From Haemophilus haemolyticus (GTDB lineage Bacteria > Pseudomonadota > Gammaproteobacteria > Enterobacterales > Pasteurellaceae), in contig NZ_LYCK01000001.1 of NCBI RefSeq assembly GCF_001679045.1, positions 287,861 through 351,860 of the forward strand: a stretch of 64,000 nucleotides of DNA, read 5' to 3'. Below, in pieces: positions 27,051-37,898 of this stretch. Numbering within the stretch: position 1 is the first letter of the stretch; the number at the start of each line of letters is the position of its first letter. The position numbers and the translations under genes are program-made. The notes under the pieces are model-generated. The model worked only from the letters and a program-made list of their open reading frames with translations, ran no database searches and was not told the DNA's origin.

Positions 27051-28931
27051 CTAAATTTCGTCTAATAAAGGCTGCCAATTTACAGGTTTGAGTAATTGGG
27101 TGAAGGCCGTGCGATTCGTTTGCGTGAGTAAACGTTCCGTCTCGCTCAATAAATTGAGTGCGTCCGCTAAAGCGTCAAAGGTTTTACATTCTAATTGTGA
27201 GCAAAGTGCTGTTAAAAATGGTGATGAATTTTCATCTCTAGTCAGCATTGCCATCACGCATTTTTGTAGATTTTGTGTGCGTAATACAGTTGGCACTTTA
27301 TTTAAGGTTAAGCGTAATTGTGCTTGATTTTCGATAAATTCAAAGCCAATTTTTTTGAAGGCATCTGAATATTGTTGCCATGCTTGAAATTGTGATTCAG
27401 TTAAGCGAAACACGATGGGAATCAATAAAGGCTGTTGTTCAATGTGTATTTGTTTTAACGCTAGTTGCCATTGCAAGCGTTGTAATTTTTCCAATGAAAG
27501 CAAAAAGAAATCTTGGTTTTGTTGTAATAACAGCGCGCGATTTTCAATAAGTGAAAGGGCGAGCAGATGTGATGAGTTCTCAATTATTTCAGTTGAGATG
27601 ATTTTAGCGGTATCTGAAATATTTTGTTGTGATGTATCCTTTTGCTCTGTAGGAGGTAATGAGCGTAACAATTTACCATATAAACGTTGCTCAGTTTTAC
27701 TCGGTGCATCAGAACGGTAATCTCGATAACCAGTACTTATATGATTTGACAACACTGGCGTATTAGAAAAGTGCGGTTGATTTTGCTGTGGTTTTTCATG
27801 ATATTGTGGCGCAAAGATATTTTGCCCCGCAGCTGAACGATTAGGACGAATGCTGTAATTTGGTTGGGGCTCACGCACCGCATTTTCTTCGTGATTTTCT
27901 ACCGCACTTTGGTCTGTGTGCCAATTAAGTTGTTCTTGATTGTTTAGCGCATGGCTGATGCCTTCGTAAATGAAATCATGAATGAGGCGTTGTTGGTGAA
28001 AGCGCACTTCATGTTTGGTTGGATGAACATTGACATCCACATCGTGTGGGTTTAAGTCAATAAACAACACAAACGCAGGATAAGCATCGGTTGGTAAATA
28101 TTGTGCATAGGCTTGTCGAATAGCATGATTGATCACTTTATCTCTCACCATTCGACCATTAATATAGCAATAACTTAAATCATTTTGAGTTCGGCTAAAA
28201 TTTGGTGTAGCTACCCAGCCCGATAAGTGCAAATCATCGTGTTTCCAATCAATTCGTAAGGCATTTTTGACAAAATCATCACCACAAATAGCTGCGACAC
28301 GTTTTAGTTGCTGATTGAGCGCTTCAGCAGGACGATATTGACGGATGATTTTCCCATTATGCGTTAATGTAAATGCCGTATTGAATTTTGTTAAAGCAAT
28401 ACGACGAATGACTTCATCAATATGAGCAAATTCCGTTTTATCTGTGCGCAAAAATTTTCGGCGGGCTGGTGTGTTGAAAAAAAGATTGGCAACTTCAACT
28501 GTTGTGCCGACAGGATGTGATGCGGGTTTGATTGTGGTTTCCATATCACGACCTTGCGCATAAACTTGCCAAGCTTCAGTTTGCGCTTCGGTGCGAGAGG
28601 TGAGCGTTAAGCGCGATATAGAGCTGATACTTGCCAAAGCTTCACCACGAAAACCTAAACTTAAAATCGCCTCGAGATCGTCAAGATCGGCTATTTTACT
28701 CGTAGCATGTCGTGCCAAAGCAAGACTTAATTCTTCTTTTGGAATACCACAGCCATTGTCACGAATGCGGATTAAATTTGCCCCACCATTTTCGATATCA
28801 ATTTGGATTTTATTTGCACCTGCATCAAGGCTATTTTCCACTAATTCTTTCACCACAGACGCAGGGCGTTCTACTACTTCACCAGCAGCAATTTGGTTAG
28901 CAAGTTGTGGGGAAAGAATTTTAATCGGCAT
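27051..28931 (-). CDS. mutL: DNA mismatch repair protein MutL
   Basis: 626-residue ATPase that couples MutS recognition to MutH nicking. The N-terminal GHKL ATPase shows [18 protein letters not shown], the Asp of IRDNGCGI, and [11 protein letters not shown] polar, Gln- and Asn-rich linker (about residues 330-440) precedes the C-terminal dimerisation domain. There is no DQHAAHER endonuclease motif, as in other Dam/MutH-type bacteria. The start codon directly abuts the amiB stop. Confidence 0.95.
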   Translation of the reverse strand: MPIKILSPQLANQIAAGEVVERPASVVKELVENSLDAGANKIQIDIENGGANLIRIRDNGCGIPKEELSLALARHATSKIADLDDLEAILSLGFRGEALASISSISRLTLTSRTEAQTEAWQVYAQGRDMETTIKPASHPVGTTVEVANLFFNTPARRKFLRTDKTEFAHIDEVIRRIALTKFNTAFTLTHNGKIIRQYRPAEALNQQLKRVAAICGDDFVKNALRIDWKHDDLHLSGWVATPNFSRTQNDLSYCYINGRMVRDKVINHAIRQAYAQYLPTDAYPAFVLFIDLNPHDVDVNVHPTKHEVRFHQQRLIHDFIYEGISHALNNQEQLNWHTDQSAVENHEENAVREPQPNYSIRPNRSAAGQNIFAPQYHEKPQQNQPHFSNTPVLSNHISTGYRDYRSDAPSKTEQRLYGKLLRSLPPTEQKDTSQQNISDTAKIISTEIIENSSHLLALSLIENRALLLQQNQDFFLLSLEKLQRLQWQLALKQIHIEQQPLLIPIVFRLTESQFQAWQQYSDAFKKIGFEFIENQAQLRLTLNKVPTVLRTQNLQKCVMAMLTRDENSSPFLTALCSQLECKTFDALADALNLLSETERLLTQTNRTAFTQLLKPVNWQPLLDEI

Positions 28932-30302
28932 TTATTTTTCTCTTAATTTAATTTTTTGTCCGCTCAGGGCTTTACCATCTTTTAATTTTGGATTTAGTTT
29001 TAAAATTTGGTTAACTGAAATATTGTATTCTCGCGATACAGCATAGATTGTCTGATCTTTTTGAATGACATGGTAAAGCGGGATTTCTTTTTTCTCATCC
29101 AATTTTTTAGTGGATGAGGGTTCCTCTTTTTTCGTTTTATTTGAGGATTTATTTTTATCCGTTTTATTTTCTGATTTTTCTATTTTTGGATTATTATTTT
29201 TTTCAGTCGTTTTCTCTGTATTTTTCACCGCACTTTCTTTATTTTTTGATGAATTTACTTTTTCATCTTGTGCTTTCTGAGTTTTTCCATTATCTGGAAT
29301 TTTTATGGTTTCACCAATCCAAAGCGCTTCGCGTTTTAATTTGTTTAACGCCACAATGTCCGCCACTTTGACATCGTATTTATTCGCAAGGCTTCCTAAA
29401 CTTTCCCCATTTTTGACTGTATGGCGAAGGCCGCTATCTTTCACTGCGTTCTCATTGGTATTTTTATCGGAAGTGCGGTCATTTTTTTCAGTATTTTTTG
29501 TATCACTTTGTTTGCTATTCTGAACAATATCATCACTTATGAAAGATTTGACTTTTCCTCCACGGAAAACCACTAATCCCTCATAAATCATATAGGCGAT
29601 ACGACGGCGATAAGCAGGAGAGTTAAGTTTTTGTTCTTCATCAGAATTTGATAGAAAACCTGTTTCCACTAATACGGAAGGAATATCGGGCGAACGTAAA
29701 ACACCAAGGCTTGCGTGTTGAGGAACGCTGCGGCTTAAGGTCGTCACTTTTGAAAAATGACTTAAAATATGTTTACCAAGCTCATAACCAGTACGTTGGC
29801 TATGACCAAATTGTAAATCAAGCACAGTTTGGTCAAGATATTTATCGTTATTGTGTGAAAGTACTTTTCCTGCGCCACCAAGTAATTCGGAGCGTTTTTC
29901 ATCGTCTTCTAACCATTGACCCATTTCATCATTAGCTCGACGATTTGACAACACCCACACTGAGGCGCCGCGGCGCTCAGGTGATTCCGATGAGTCCGCA
30001 TGAATGGAAATGAGATAATTCGCTTTAAATTTACGTGCGATTTCTGAACGCTCAGGCACGGAAATATAGTAATCACCACTTCGTGTTAATACACCGCGAA
30101 AATTTGGATCTTTATCGAGTAAGGCTTTTAACTCTTTTGCAATCGAAAGAGTGACATTTTTTTCATAAATGCCCAAGTTTCGGCTGATTGCACCTGGATC
30201 TTTTCCTCCATGACCTGGGTCAATCGCAATCGTAATTGGGGCTGCAAAAAGAGAGAAGCTAAACGTTGAGAAAAAAAGAAAAAATAAAATTTTAGTTTTC
30301 AT
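28932..30302 (-). CDS. amiB: N-acetylmuramoyl-L-alanine amidase with two LysM domains
   Basis: Periplasmic murein amidase of 456 residues that splits daughter-cell wall. A signal peptide of about 21 residues ends FSLFAA. The Amidase_3 domain follows, with zinc ligands in [12 protein letters not shown], an Glu in [15 protein letters not shown] and the catalytic Glu of [10 protein letters not shown] Lys/Asn/Glu-rich linker holds the first LysM ([18 protein letters not shown]); the second LysM ([18 protein letters not shown]) ends the protein. LysM domains bind glycan strands. Gene order tsaE-amiB-mutL matches E. coli. Confidence 0.93.
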   Translation of the reverse strand: MKTKILFFLFFSTFSFSLFAAPITIAIDPGHGGKDPGAISRNLGIYEKNVTLSIAKELKALLDKDPNFRGVLTRSGDYYISVPERSEIARKFKANYLISIHADSSESPERRGASVWVLSNRRANDEMGQWLEDDEKRSELLGGAGKVLSHNNDKYLDQTVLDLQFGHSQRTGYELGKHILSHFSKVTTLSRSVPQHASLGVLRSPDIPSVLVETGFLSNSDEEQKLNSPAYRRRIAYMIYEGLVVFRGGKVKSFISDDIVQNSKQSDTKNTEKNDRTSDKNTNENAVKDSGLRHTVKNGESLGSLANKYDVKVADIVALNKLKREALWIGETIKIPDNGKTQKAQDEKVNSSKNKESAVKNTEKTTEKNNNPKIEKSENKTDKNKSSNKTKKEEPSSTKKLDEKKEIPLYHVIQKDQTIYAVSREYNISVNQILKLNPKLKDGKALSGQKIKLREK

Positions 30303-30309
30303 AAATAAA

Positions 30310-30786
30310 TTAATTAGAAAATTCGCTTATAATATTTTCACCTAAGTTTGTTTGTGCGATTAATTCAATATTTCGTGCATCATCGTAATAATCAATATTT
30401 ACTAAAATATCCGCTTCCGGCAATATGCCTTGGCCTTTTTCAGACCATTCAATTAAGCAGATGCTATCCGTATTAAAATAATCTCTAATGCCCATAAATT
30501 CGAGTTCTTCAGGATCTGCTAAACGATATAAATCAAAATGATAAATCATTTTGCCAGCAATATAGTATTCTTCAACCAGCGTATAAGTTGGGCTTTTTAC
30601 ATTACCCTGATGACCGATACCTTGCAGCATTCCGCGTGTTAGCGTTGTTTTTCCTGCACCAAGATCACCGTTAAGATAAACCATAATTGCTTTTTCGGTA
30701 TGCAATTTTAAAAGAATTTCAGCAAATTTTTTGCCAAAGCGGAGCATAGAAAATTCATCAGGGATATATTGAGTCAAGCTTTTCAT
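30310..30786 (-). CDS. tsaE: tRNA threonylcarbamoyladenosine ATPase TsaE
   Basis: P-loop ATPase of 158 residues that works with TsaB, TsaD and TsaC in making t6A37 of tRNA. Walker A is [15 protein letters not shown]; the downstream motifs [10 protein letters not shown], the HFDLYRL stretch and LIEWSEKG are typical of the YjeE family. The start codon lies upstream of amiB, with 7 bases between the genes. An inverted uptake-signal pair fills the 75-base gap to folK upstream. Confidence 0.93.
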   Translation of the reverse strand: MKSLTQYIPDEFSMLRFGKKFAEILLKLHTEKAIMVYLNGDLGAGKTTLTRGMLQGIGHQGNVKSPTYTLVEEYYIAGKMIYHFDLYRLADPEELEFMGIRDYFNTDSICLIEWSEKGQGILPEADILVNIDYYDDARNIELIAQTNLGENIISEFSN

Positions 30787-30861
30787 AACGGGTCATGAAT
30801 GAAGAAAAATGTGGGCTGATTCTACCGCACTTTTGAGGTTCATAAAAGTGCGGTGAAATTT

Positions 30862-31344
30862 CTAGGGATTTAATTTTATCATTTCATGGTCATCAAATTG
30901 CTTGACCAAATCTGCTAGTGGTTGAGTGTTAGGTAAGGCCAAATCCGATGCGATTTCAAATAACGGTACAATGACAAACTCACGGTTATGCATATCATAA
31001 TGGGGAATCGTTAGGCGCTCGTTTTGAATGATTTCGTTGCCGTAAAGCAAAATATCCAAATCTAACGTACGTTCACGCCAGCGACGTAAACGTACTCGAC
31101 CTTGCTCATTTTCAATGCGTTGCAATTCATCTAATAGAGCAAGTGGGCTGAGCTCAGTTTCAATTTTTGCAACGGCATTCACATAATCGGGTTGATCTTG
31201 TGGACCGAGCGGTTTGCTTTTATAAAAAGAGCTCGTCGTTACCAAATGAGTGTTTGGTAACTGACTTATCGCTTTAAGCGCAGCATGTAATTGTTCTACT
31301 GGCGTGTTTAAATTGCTACCTAGAGCAATATATGCAGTAATCAT
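30862..31344 (-). CDS. folK: 6-hydroxymethyl-7,8-dihydropterin pyrophosphokinase
   Basis: HPPK, 160 residues, transfers pyrophosphate from ATP to the pterin in folate synthesis. The N-terminus AYIALGSNLNTPVEQ and the signature RWRERTLDLDILLYGN with its catalytic Arg and Asp pair are present, as is IPHYDMHNREFVIVPL. It follows pcnB after 8 bases, the same pair as in E. coli. Confidence 0.95.
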   Translation of the reverse strand: MITAYIALGSNLNTPVEQLHAALKAISQLPNTHLVTTSSFYKSKPLGPQDQPDYVNAVAKIETELSPLALLDELQRIENEQGRVRLRRWRERTLDLDILLYGNEIIQNERLTIPHYDMHNREFVIVPLFEIASDLALPNTQPLADLVKQFDDHEMIKLNP

Positions 31345-31352
31345 CTTTTCCC

Positions 31353-32816
31353 TTATTCTGCTGAGCGCGTTGTTTTACGACGACGTGGACGATAGTATTT
31401 TTTCTTTGGTTTGGGATGTAAGCGTTGTTGCTCGTGTACCAACTGCTCGCGCTGTTCACCATTGCTGAATTGATATTCGTGCCACCATTTGGCTAATTCA
31501 ATCGTTTCGCCACCTTCAATTTCCGCACGCATAGCCAGTAAATCAAAGCCAGCACGGAATTTTGGATGTTCCATGGTACGCATTGGTGCTGAACCAGTAC
31601 GTTTTAATAATTGTAGTTGTAAGAACCAAATATCACGAATGACCGCAGTATGACGACGTGGTGCAGCCAAAGCGCGACAGAATAAATCTAAAACCTCATT
31701 ACCCGCTAAAGCATAAGCATCATGATTATTTAAACCGCCTTCATTTTTCAAAATTTCCACTTTTTCGCGTAATGGATACCAGAAAAATGCTGCAAATAAG
31801 AATGCAGGATTAATACGAAGTTTATCCGCAACACGTTCATCCGTAGAAGTAAGCGCGGTGACGATCATGCGTTCTGCAAAGCTATCTTCTTTCTCTGTAA
31901 AATATGCGCTTAATGCAGGGAAAAGTTGTTCAAATAAACCATATTGGCGTAATAAACGATAGGTTTTTACCCCTTGTCCCGCCTGCAATAATTTTAAACT
32001 TTCGTCAAATAAGCGAGCTGGCGGAATATTTTTTAATAAAGGCGCAAGTTCACGAATTGGTTGTTCGCTTGGTTTTTCAAGGAACATATCAAGTTTTGCC
32101 ATAAAACGAATTGAGCGTAGCATGCGCACAGGATCTTCTTGATAACGAGTGACTGGATCACCAATTAAGCGTAGTTTTCCCGCTTTGAGATCCTGAATAC
32201 CATCAAAATAATCACGTAAGGTATTGTCTTGCGGATTGTAATACAGCGCATTGACCGTAAAGTCTCGGCGTTCTGCATCTTGTTCGATCGTGCCGTAAAC
32301 ATTATCGCGCAGTAACATGCCTTCATTGCTCTGCTTCGCTTGATTTTCATTGCGAGCATCACTGTGATTAGCACGGAAAGTGGCGACTTCAATAATATCT
32401 CGACCAAACATAATATGTGCTAATCGGAAACGGCGACCCACTAAACGGCATTGGCGTTGAAAAATATTTTGGATTTGCTCAGGACGGGCGTTTGTTGCAA
32501 CATCAAAATCTTTTGGTTTTTTACCGAGCAATAAATCGCGGATACATCCACCGACGATATAAGCCTCGAAACCTTGACGTTGCAGTTTTTCCACTACGGT
32601 GAGTGCATTACGGCTAAAATCACGCGGTGAAATATCAAATTGAGCCGCTTTAATCACATTTTTATCGTAGCGGTGTGTTTGTTCTGATTTTTTTGCCCGC
32701 GCTTTTGGCATTTGAGTATTAGAACGCTCAACTCGTTTAGAATGAGCACTTGTTTTGGCAACCTCTTTTGATTTTTTTGTCTTCTTGCCAAACAAATTTT
32801 TGATATAAGTAAGAAT
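31353..32816 (-). CDS. pcnB: Poly(A) polymerase I, probably started at ATT
   Basis: Adds poly(A) tails to RNA and so promotes decay; about 487 residues. The nucleotidyltransferase motif GGCIRDLLLGKKPKDFDVAT is clear, followed by the RRDFTVNALYY and DPVRMLRSIRF motifs of class II enzymes; the tail is Lys/Arg-rich (KPKKKYYRPRRRK). No ATG exists upstream of the conserved part. A TTG at 32795 has no ribosome binding site. In frame upstream are ATT codons at 32819 and 32816, with GGAG at 32823-32826 spaced 3 or 6 bases away. E. coli pcnB is known to start at AUU, so I place the start at 32816. Confidence 0.9.
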   Translation of the reverse strand: MLTYIKNLFGKKTKKSKEVAKTSAHSKRVERSNTQMPKARAKKSEQTHRYDKNVIKAAQFDISPRDFSRNALTVVEKLQRQGFEAYIVGGCIRDLLLGKKPKDFDVATNARPEQIQNIFQRQCRLVGRRFRLAHIMFGRDIIEVATFRANHSDARNENQAKQSNEGMLLRDNVYGTIEQDAERRDFTVNALYYNPQDNTLRDYFDGIQDLKAGKLRLIGDPVTRYQEDPVRMLRSIRFMAKLDMFLEKPSEQPIRELAPLLKNIPPARLFDESLKLLQAGQGVKTYRLLRQYGLFEQLFPALSAYFTEKEDSFAERMIVTALTSTDERVADKLRINPAFLFAAFFWYPLREKVEILKNEGGLNNHDAYALAGNEVLDLFCRALAAPRRHTAVIRDIWFLQLQLLKRTGSAPMRTMEHPKFRAGFDLLAMRAEIEGGETIELAKWWHEYQFSNGEQREQLVHEQQRLHPKPKKKYYRPRRRKTTRSAE

Positions 32817-32906
32817 AATTTACTCCGTTTTTTTAGTTGGAAATAAATGACTTGGCTCTTTTTCATAAAGAAAAAGGCAAGGGGATTTTTCCGCATTTTT
32901 AAATAC

Positions 32907-32938
32907 AAAAAAGTGCGGCTAATTTTAACCGCACTTTT
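32907..32938 (-). terminator. Uptake-signal hairpin between dksA and pcnB
   Basis: An inverted pair (one exact core ACCGCACTT, one with a single change, AAGTGCGGC) forms a stem flanked by A and T runs, 21 bases after the dksA stop. It could end or attenuate transcription entering pcnB. Confidence 0.65.
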
Positions 32939-32958
32939 GTATTTTTCAATAGAATGAA

Positions 32959-33396
32959 TTAACCAGCGACTTGTTTTTCGCGGATTTCAGCTAACGTTTT
33001 GCAGTCAATGCAAAGATCTGCTGTTGGGCGTGCTTCTAAACGGCGAATGCCAATTTCTTCACCACAACAATCGCAGTAACCGAAATCATCGGTATCAAGT
33101 TTTTTTAAGGTTGCTTCAATTTTTTTCATTAGTTTACGTTCGCGATCGCGATTACGTAATTCTAGACTGAATTCCTCTTCCTGAGTTGCTCGGTCTGCGG
33201 GATCGGGGAAATTGGTCACTTCATCCTGCATATGTGCAACGGTGCGAGAAGCTTCTTCCACGATTTGTTCGTGCCAAGCATTAAGAATTTTTCTGAAATG
33301 AAGAATTTGCTCTTCATTCATATATTCTTCATCTTTTTTCATTTGATAAGGCTTAACGCCTGCTAAATCTAGCAAGCTCAATGATGCTCTTGACAT
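32959..33396 (-). CDS. dksA: RNA polymerase-binding regulator DksA
   Basis: 145-residue partner of ppGpp that binds the secondary channel of RNA polymerase and tunes rRNA and amino-acid promoters. A coiled-coil N-terminal region contains the acidic tip DPADRA at residues 66-71. The zinc finger uses Cys108, Cys111, Cys129 and Cys132 within the near-invariant [18 protein letters not shown] stretch. The start follows AGGAGTGAGAG. It is first in the dksA-pcnB-folK run. Confidence 0.97.
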   Translation of the reverse strand: MSRASLSLLDLAGVKPYQMKKDEEYMNEEQILHFRKILNAWHEQIVEEASRTVAHMQDEVTNFPDPADRATQEEEFSLELRNRDRERKLMKKIEATLKKLDTDDFGYCDCCGEEIGIRRLEARPTADLCIDCKTLAEIREKQVAG

Positions 33397-33559
33397 CTCT
33401 CACTCCTAATACATACAGAATTTAAGCGTGAACTTCACGACTTCCTGTCTTGTTATTTTAGTTTGTTCCTGACAGCACTTTTAGGAACCCAATTTTTGAG
33501 GGCGGTATAAATATCAGAAGTTGTTTATTTTAGCAAGTAAATTTTCCTGAAACATTTAT

Positions 33560-33581
33560 TTTTGCGATATAGATCGCAGAA
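33560..33581 (+). promoter_or_regulatory. CRP-S competence site upstream of rec2
   Basis: The core TGCGATATAGATCGCA (33563-33578) is a near-perfect CRP-S site: it has the TGCGA half-sites that need CRP plus the competence activator Sxy, unlike the ordinary TGTGA sites. It lies 75-96 bases before the rec2 start. The 259-base gap 33397-33655 also holds the dksA promoter; nothing else is evident. Confidence 0.88.
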
Positions 33582-33655
33582 ATGCCAGCAACCTTTTGCA
33601 CATTGAGACGAATCTATTTTAGGCTTAGAACGATAAGCCTAAAATTGCTATAAAA

Positions 33656-36022
33656 ATGAAATTAAACTTAATAACTTTGGTTATCTTATTGATTGCTGCG
33701 GATTTAACGTTGTTATTTCTACCGCAGTCATTGCTACTGCCTTGGCAAGTTGCTCTCGTTATTGCGTTTGCTTTGATTTTTCTTTTTATCTTTATTCGCA
33801 GAAACTTCTTAGTTTTTCTTGCTTTTTTTGTCGTTTCTCTAGGGTATGCACATCATTCAGCGATTAGTTTGTTACAACAGGCTCAAAGTATTACTGCTCA
33901 AAAACAAGTGGTGACGTTTGAGATTCAAGAAATTTTGCACCAGCAGGATTATCAAACGCTTATCGCCACAGCAACATTGGCGGGTGACTTACGAGCGCAA
34001 CGAATTTTTTTAAATTGGAAGGCAAAAGAGGTGCCTCAATTATCGGAAGTTTGGCAAGCGGAAATTTCCTTACGCCCCCTTTATGCGAGATTAAATTTTG
34101 GTGGATTTGATCGGCAACAATGGTATTTCTCAAAGGGAATTACCGCTGTTGGAACCGTAAAAAGTGCGGTGAAAATTTCTGATGTTTCATCATTGCGCGC
34201 AGAAAAATTGCAACAAGTAAAAAAGCAAACGGAAGGATTATCTCTACAAGGTTTATTGATCGCGTTAGCTTTTGGCGAACGGGCTTGGTTAGATAAAACC
34301 ACGTGGTCAATTTACCAACAAACCAATACCGCGCATCTTATTGCCATTTCTGGCTTACATATTGGGTTGGCTATGGGAATTGGATTTTACTTGGCGCGTG
34401 CTGTGCAAGTATTTTTTCCTACCCGTTTTATTCATCCTTATTTTCCTTTAGTTTTTGGTGTTTTATTTGCTTTAATTTATGCGTATTTGGCTGGTTTTAG
34501 CGTGCCAACTTTTCGTGCCATTTCAGCACTTGTTTTCGTTTTCTTCGTTCAAATAATGAGGCGACAGTATTCGCCTCTTCAGTTTTTTACATTGGTTGTC
34601 GGATTCTTGCTTTGCTGCGCTCCATTAATGCCGCTTTCAGTCAGTTTTTGGCTTTCTTGTGGTGCAGTTGGTTGTTTGATCGTCTGGTATCGTTATGTGC
34701 CTTTTTCTCTTTTTCAATGGAAAAATCATCCATTTTCACCAAAAGTGCGGTGGATTTTGAGTGTATTTCATTTGCAATTTGGGTTATTGCTCTTTTTTAC
34801 GCCTTTGCAACTTTTTCTATTTAATGGCTTATCGCTAAGTGGATTTTTAGCTAATCTTATTGCCGTACCACTTTATAGTTTTTTCCTTGTGCCCTTGATT
34901 TTATTTGCTGTTTTTACCAACGGCGCAGTTTTTTCTTGGCAACTTTCAAATAGGCTAGCCGAAGGAATTACTTGGTTAATTTCTGTTTTTCAAGGAAATT
35001 GGTTCAATGTTTCATTTAATTTAGCGCTGGTTTTAACCGCACTTTGTGCGGGAATTTTTATGTTAATTATTTGGAGTATTTACCGAGAACCTGAGGTTTT
35101 ATCATCGAGCTGGCAAATAAAACGAGCAAGATTTTTTACATTAAATCTCAGTAAGCCTTTGCTAAAAAATGATCGAATCAACGTTTTACGATGTTCTTTC
35201 GGCATTATGTCGCTTTGTTTTATGATTTTGTTATTTAAACAATTGAGCAAGCCAACTTGGCAGGTAGATACTTTAGATGTGGGGCAGGGCTTGGCAACGT
35301 TGATTGTGAAAAATGGTAAAGGGATTCTCTATGATACAGGCCCTGCATGGCAAGGGGGAAATATGGCTGAATTAGAAATTTTGCCTTATTTTCAAAGAGA
35401 AGGGATTGTTTTGGAAAAGTTGATTTTGAGCCACGATGATAACGATCATGCAGGTGGTGCTTCGACAATCTTAAAGACGTATCCCAATGTGGAATTTATT
35501 ACCCCTTCACGAAAAAACTATGGGGAAAATCACCGCACTTTTTGTACTGCTGGACGTCATTGGGATTGGCAAGGGCTACATTTTCAAATACTTTCGCCGT
35601 ATTCTATTGTGGAGCGAGCAGATAATCCCCATTCTTGTGTGATTTTAGTCGATGATGGAAAGTATAGCGTTTTGCTAACTGGCGATGCTGAAGTAAAAAA
35701 TGAGCAAATTTTTGCCCGCACTTTAGGCAAAATTGATGTGTTACAAGTAGGGCATCACGGGAGTAAAACATCGACAAGTGAATATTTACTTTCCCAGGTT
35801 AGACCAGATATAGCGATCATTTCTAGTGGGCGTTGGAATCCGTGGAAATTCCCTCATTATTCGGTTATGGAAAGGCTACATCGTTATAAAAGTGCGGTAG
35901 AAAATACCGCTATTTCAGGGCAAGTAAGGGTAAATTTTTTTAAAGACAGATTAGAAATCCAACAAGCACGCACAGAATTTTCCCCTTGGTATGCGCGTGT
36001 AATTGGATTCTCGAGCGAATAA
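33656..36022 (+). CDS. rec2: Rec2/ComEC inner-membrane DNA transport channel
   Basis: 788-residue membrane protein that carries single-stranded DNA across the inner membrane in natural transformation. The N-terminal region has membrane segments and an OB-like soluble part. The competence domain includes GLLIALAFGERAWL and HLIAISGLHIGLAMGIGF. The C-terminal metallo-beta-lactamase-like domain has the motifs LSHDDNDHAGG and GHHGSKTSTSEY. Five exact uptake signals lie within the gene. A CRP-S site controls it. There is no clear ribosome binding site before ATG 33656. Confidence 0.95.
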   Translation: MKLNLITLVILLIAADLTLLFLPQSLLLPWQVALVIAFALIFLFIFIRRNFLVFLAFFVVSLGYAHHSAISLLQQAQSITAQKQVVTFEIQEILHQQDYQTLIATATLAGDLRAQRIFLNWKAKEVPQLSEVWQAEISLRPLYARLNFGGFDRQQWYFSKGITAVGTVKSAVKISDVSSLRAEKLQQVKKQTEGLSLQGLLIALAFGERAWLDKTTWSIYQQTNTAHLIAISGLHIGLAMGIGFYLARAVQVFFPTRFIHPYFPLVFGVLFALIYAYLAGFSVPTFRAISALVFVFFVQIMRRQYSPLQFFTLVVGFLLCCAPLMPLSVSFWLSCGAVGCLIVWYRYVPFSLFQWKNHPFSPKVRWILSVFHLQFGLLLFFTPLQLFLFNGLSLSGFLANLIAVPLYSFFLVPLILFAVFTNGAVFSWQLSNRLAEGITWLISVFQGNWFNVSFNLALVLTALCAGIFMLIIWSIYREPEVLSSSWQIKRARFFTLNLSKPLLKNDRINVLRCSFGIMSLCFMILLFKQLSKPTWQVDTLDVGQGLATLIVKNGKGILYDTGPAWQGGNMAELEILPYFQREGIVLEKLILSHDDNDHAGGASTILKTYPNVEFITPSRKNYGENHRTFCTAGRHWDWQGLHFQILSPYSIVERADNPHSCVILVDDGKYSVLLTGDAEVKNEQIFARTLGKIDVLQVGHHGSKTSTSEYLLSQVRPDIAIISSGRWNPWKFPHYSVMERLHRYKSAVENTAISGQVRVNFFKDRLEIQQARTEFSPWYARVIGFSSE

Positions 36023-36062
36023 AAGGTACAATGCGTGCAATTTTTACCATTAGATAGCGATT

Positions 36063-37826
36063 ATGCAAGAGCAAAAATTACAAGAAAATGATTTTTCAAC
36101 CTTACAAACTTTTAAGCGTTTATGGCCAACAATTAAACCTTTTAAAGCGGGGCTTGTTGTTTCGGGCATAGCATTAGTTTTGAATGCGTTGGCTGATTCA
36201 GGTTTGATTTACTTGTTAAAACCTTTGTTGGACGATGGTTTTGGCAAGGCAAACCATTCATTTTTGAAAATTATGGCTTTTGTCGTCGTTGGGATGATTA
36301 TTTTACGGGGCATTACCAACTTTATTTCTAATTATTGTTTGGCGTGGGTATCAGGCAAAGTTGTCATGACAATGCGTCGCCGCTTATTTAAACATTTGAT
36401 GTTTATGCCAGTGAGTTTCTTTGACAGAAATTCAACGGGGAAATTACTTTCTCGTATCACTTATGATTCTGAGATGATTGCAAGTTCTTCTTCAGGATCT
36501 TTGATTACCATTGTGCGAGAAGGGGCATATATTATTTCGCTATTGGCCGTAATGTTTTATACAAGCTGGGAATTAACCCTTGTTTTATTTGTTATCGGGC
36601 CAATTATTGCGGTATTGATCACTATCGTGTCAAAAATTTTCCGTAAGTTGAGTAAGAATTTACAAGATTCAATGGGAGAATTAACCGCGACGACTGAGCA
36701 AATGTTGAAAGGACATAAAGTGGTGCTTTCTTTTGGTGGTCAGCTTGTAGAGGAAGAACGTTTTAATAAAGTCAGTAACAATATGCGTCGTAAGGGCATG
36801 AAAATGGTTACTGCTGATTCTATTTCCGATCCGGTGGTGCAGATTATTGCTTCTCTTGCTTTGGCGGCAGTATTGTTTTTAGCGACGACTCCGTTGATTG
36901 CGGAAGATAACCTAAGTGCGGGTTCTTTTACGGTGGTTTTCTCATCTATGTTGGCGATGATGCGTCCATTAAAATCTTTAACCAACGTAAACTCTCAATT
37001 CCAACGAGGAATGGCGGCGTGTCAAACACTATTTGCCATTTTAGATTTAGAACCAGAAAAAGATAATGGGACTTACCACGCTGAACCAGCGAAAGGTGCG
37101 TTGGAATTTAAGAATGTGAGTTTTGCATATCAAGGAAAAGAGGAAGTTGCATTAAATAATATTTCTTTTAGCGTTCCAGCAGGAAAAACCGTTGCTTTGG
37201 TTGGACGTTCTGGATCGGGTAAATCAACTATTGCTAATTTAGTGACCCGTTTTTACGATATTGAGCAAGGTAAAATTTTACTGGATGGTGTAAATATTCA
37301 AGATTATCGTTTATCCAATTTACGCGAAAACTGCGCGGTGGTTTCTCAACAAGTCCATTTATTTAACGATACCATTGCGAATAATATTGCTTATGCAGCA
37401 CAAGATAAGTATTCTCGCGAAGAAATTATTGCTGCAGCAAAAGCGGCTTATGCTTTAGAGTTTATCGAAAAATTACCACAAGGTTTTGATACGGTAATTG
37501 GTGAAAACGGTGCGAGCTTATCCGGTGGGCAACGTCAACGTTTAGCGATTGCTCGTGCTTTATTGCGTAATTCTCCAGTATTAATTTTAGATGAAGCCAC
37601 ATCTGCATTAGATACAGAGTCAGAATGCGCCATTCAATCTGCATTAGATGAATTGAAGAAAGATCGTACTGTTATCGTAATCGCTCATCGTTTATCAACC
37701 ATTGAAAATGCGGATGAAATTCTTGTGATTGATCATGGTGAAATTCGTGAGCGTGGTAACCATAAGGCATTGCTTGAACAAAATGGTGCCTATAAACAGT
37801 TACATAGCATGCAGTTTAGTGGCTAA
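36063..37826 (+). CDS. msbA: Lipid A export ATPase/permease MsbA
   Basis: Half-transporter of 587 residues that flips core-lipid A across the inner membrane. Six membrane segments in the first 310 residues (ABC_membrane) precede the ATPase domain with Walker A GRSGSGKS, signature [15 protein letters not shown], Walker [13 protein letters not shown] and the H-loop IAHRLST. It is followed by lpxK, the lipid A 4'-kinase, as in E. coli; a terminator hairpin lies between them. Confidence 0.96.
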   Translation: MQEQKLQENDFSTLQTFKRLWPTIKPFKAGLVVSGIALVLNALADSGLIYLLKPLLDDGFGKANHSFLKIMAFVVVGMIILRGITNFISNYCLAWVSGKVVMTMRRRLFKHLMFMPVSFFDRNSTGKLLSRITYDSEMIASSSSGSLITIVREGAYIISLLAVMFYTSWELTLVLFVIGPIIAVLITIVSKIFRKLSKNLQDSMGELTATTEQMLKGHKVVLSFGGQLVEEERFNKVSNNMRRKGMKMVTADSISDPVVQIIASLALAAVLFLATTPLIAEDNLSAGSFTVVFSSMLAMMRPLKSLTNVNSQFQRGMAACQTLFAILDLEPEKDNGTYHAEPAKGALEFKNVSFAYQGKEEVALNNISFSVPAGKTVALVGRSGSGKSTIANLVTRFYDIEQGKILLDGVNIQDYRLSNLRENCAVVSQQVHLFNDTIANNIAYAAQDKYSREEIIAAAKAAYALEFIEKLPQGFDTVIGENGASLSGGQRQRLAIARALLRNSPVLILDEATSALDTESECAIQSALDELKKDRTVIVIAHRLSTIENADEILVIDHGEIRERGNHKALLEQNGAYKQLHSMQFSG

Positions 37827-37842
37827 TTTGTTGATTATCGAA

Positions 37843-37873
37843 AACGCGAGTTGAAAAACTCGCGTTATTTTAT
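37843..37873 (+). terminator. msbA terminator
   Basis: A perfect ten-base stem AACGCGAGTT / AACTCGCGTT around GAAA is followed by ATTTTAT. Read-through to lpxK is likely because the weak T-run and short gap leave little room for a new promoter. Confidence 0.7.
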
Positions 37874-37898
37874 CCGCACTTATTAGAAAGGATTTTCT

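Noticed and set aside
28591..29046. 151-codon plus-strand frame
   Set aside because: It is antisense to the conserved N-terminus of mutL and the end of amiB, has no recognisable motif and no ribosome binding site.
32795..32797. TTG as the pcnB start
   Set aside because: There is no Shine-Dalgarno upstream, while a GGAG with correctly spaced in-frame ATT codons lies 20-30 bases further up.
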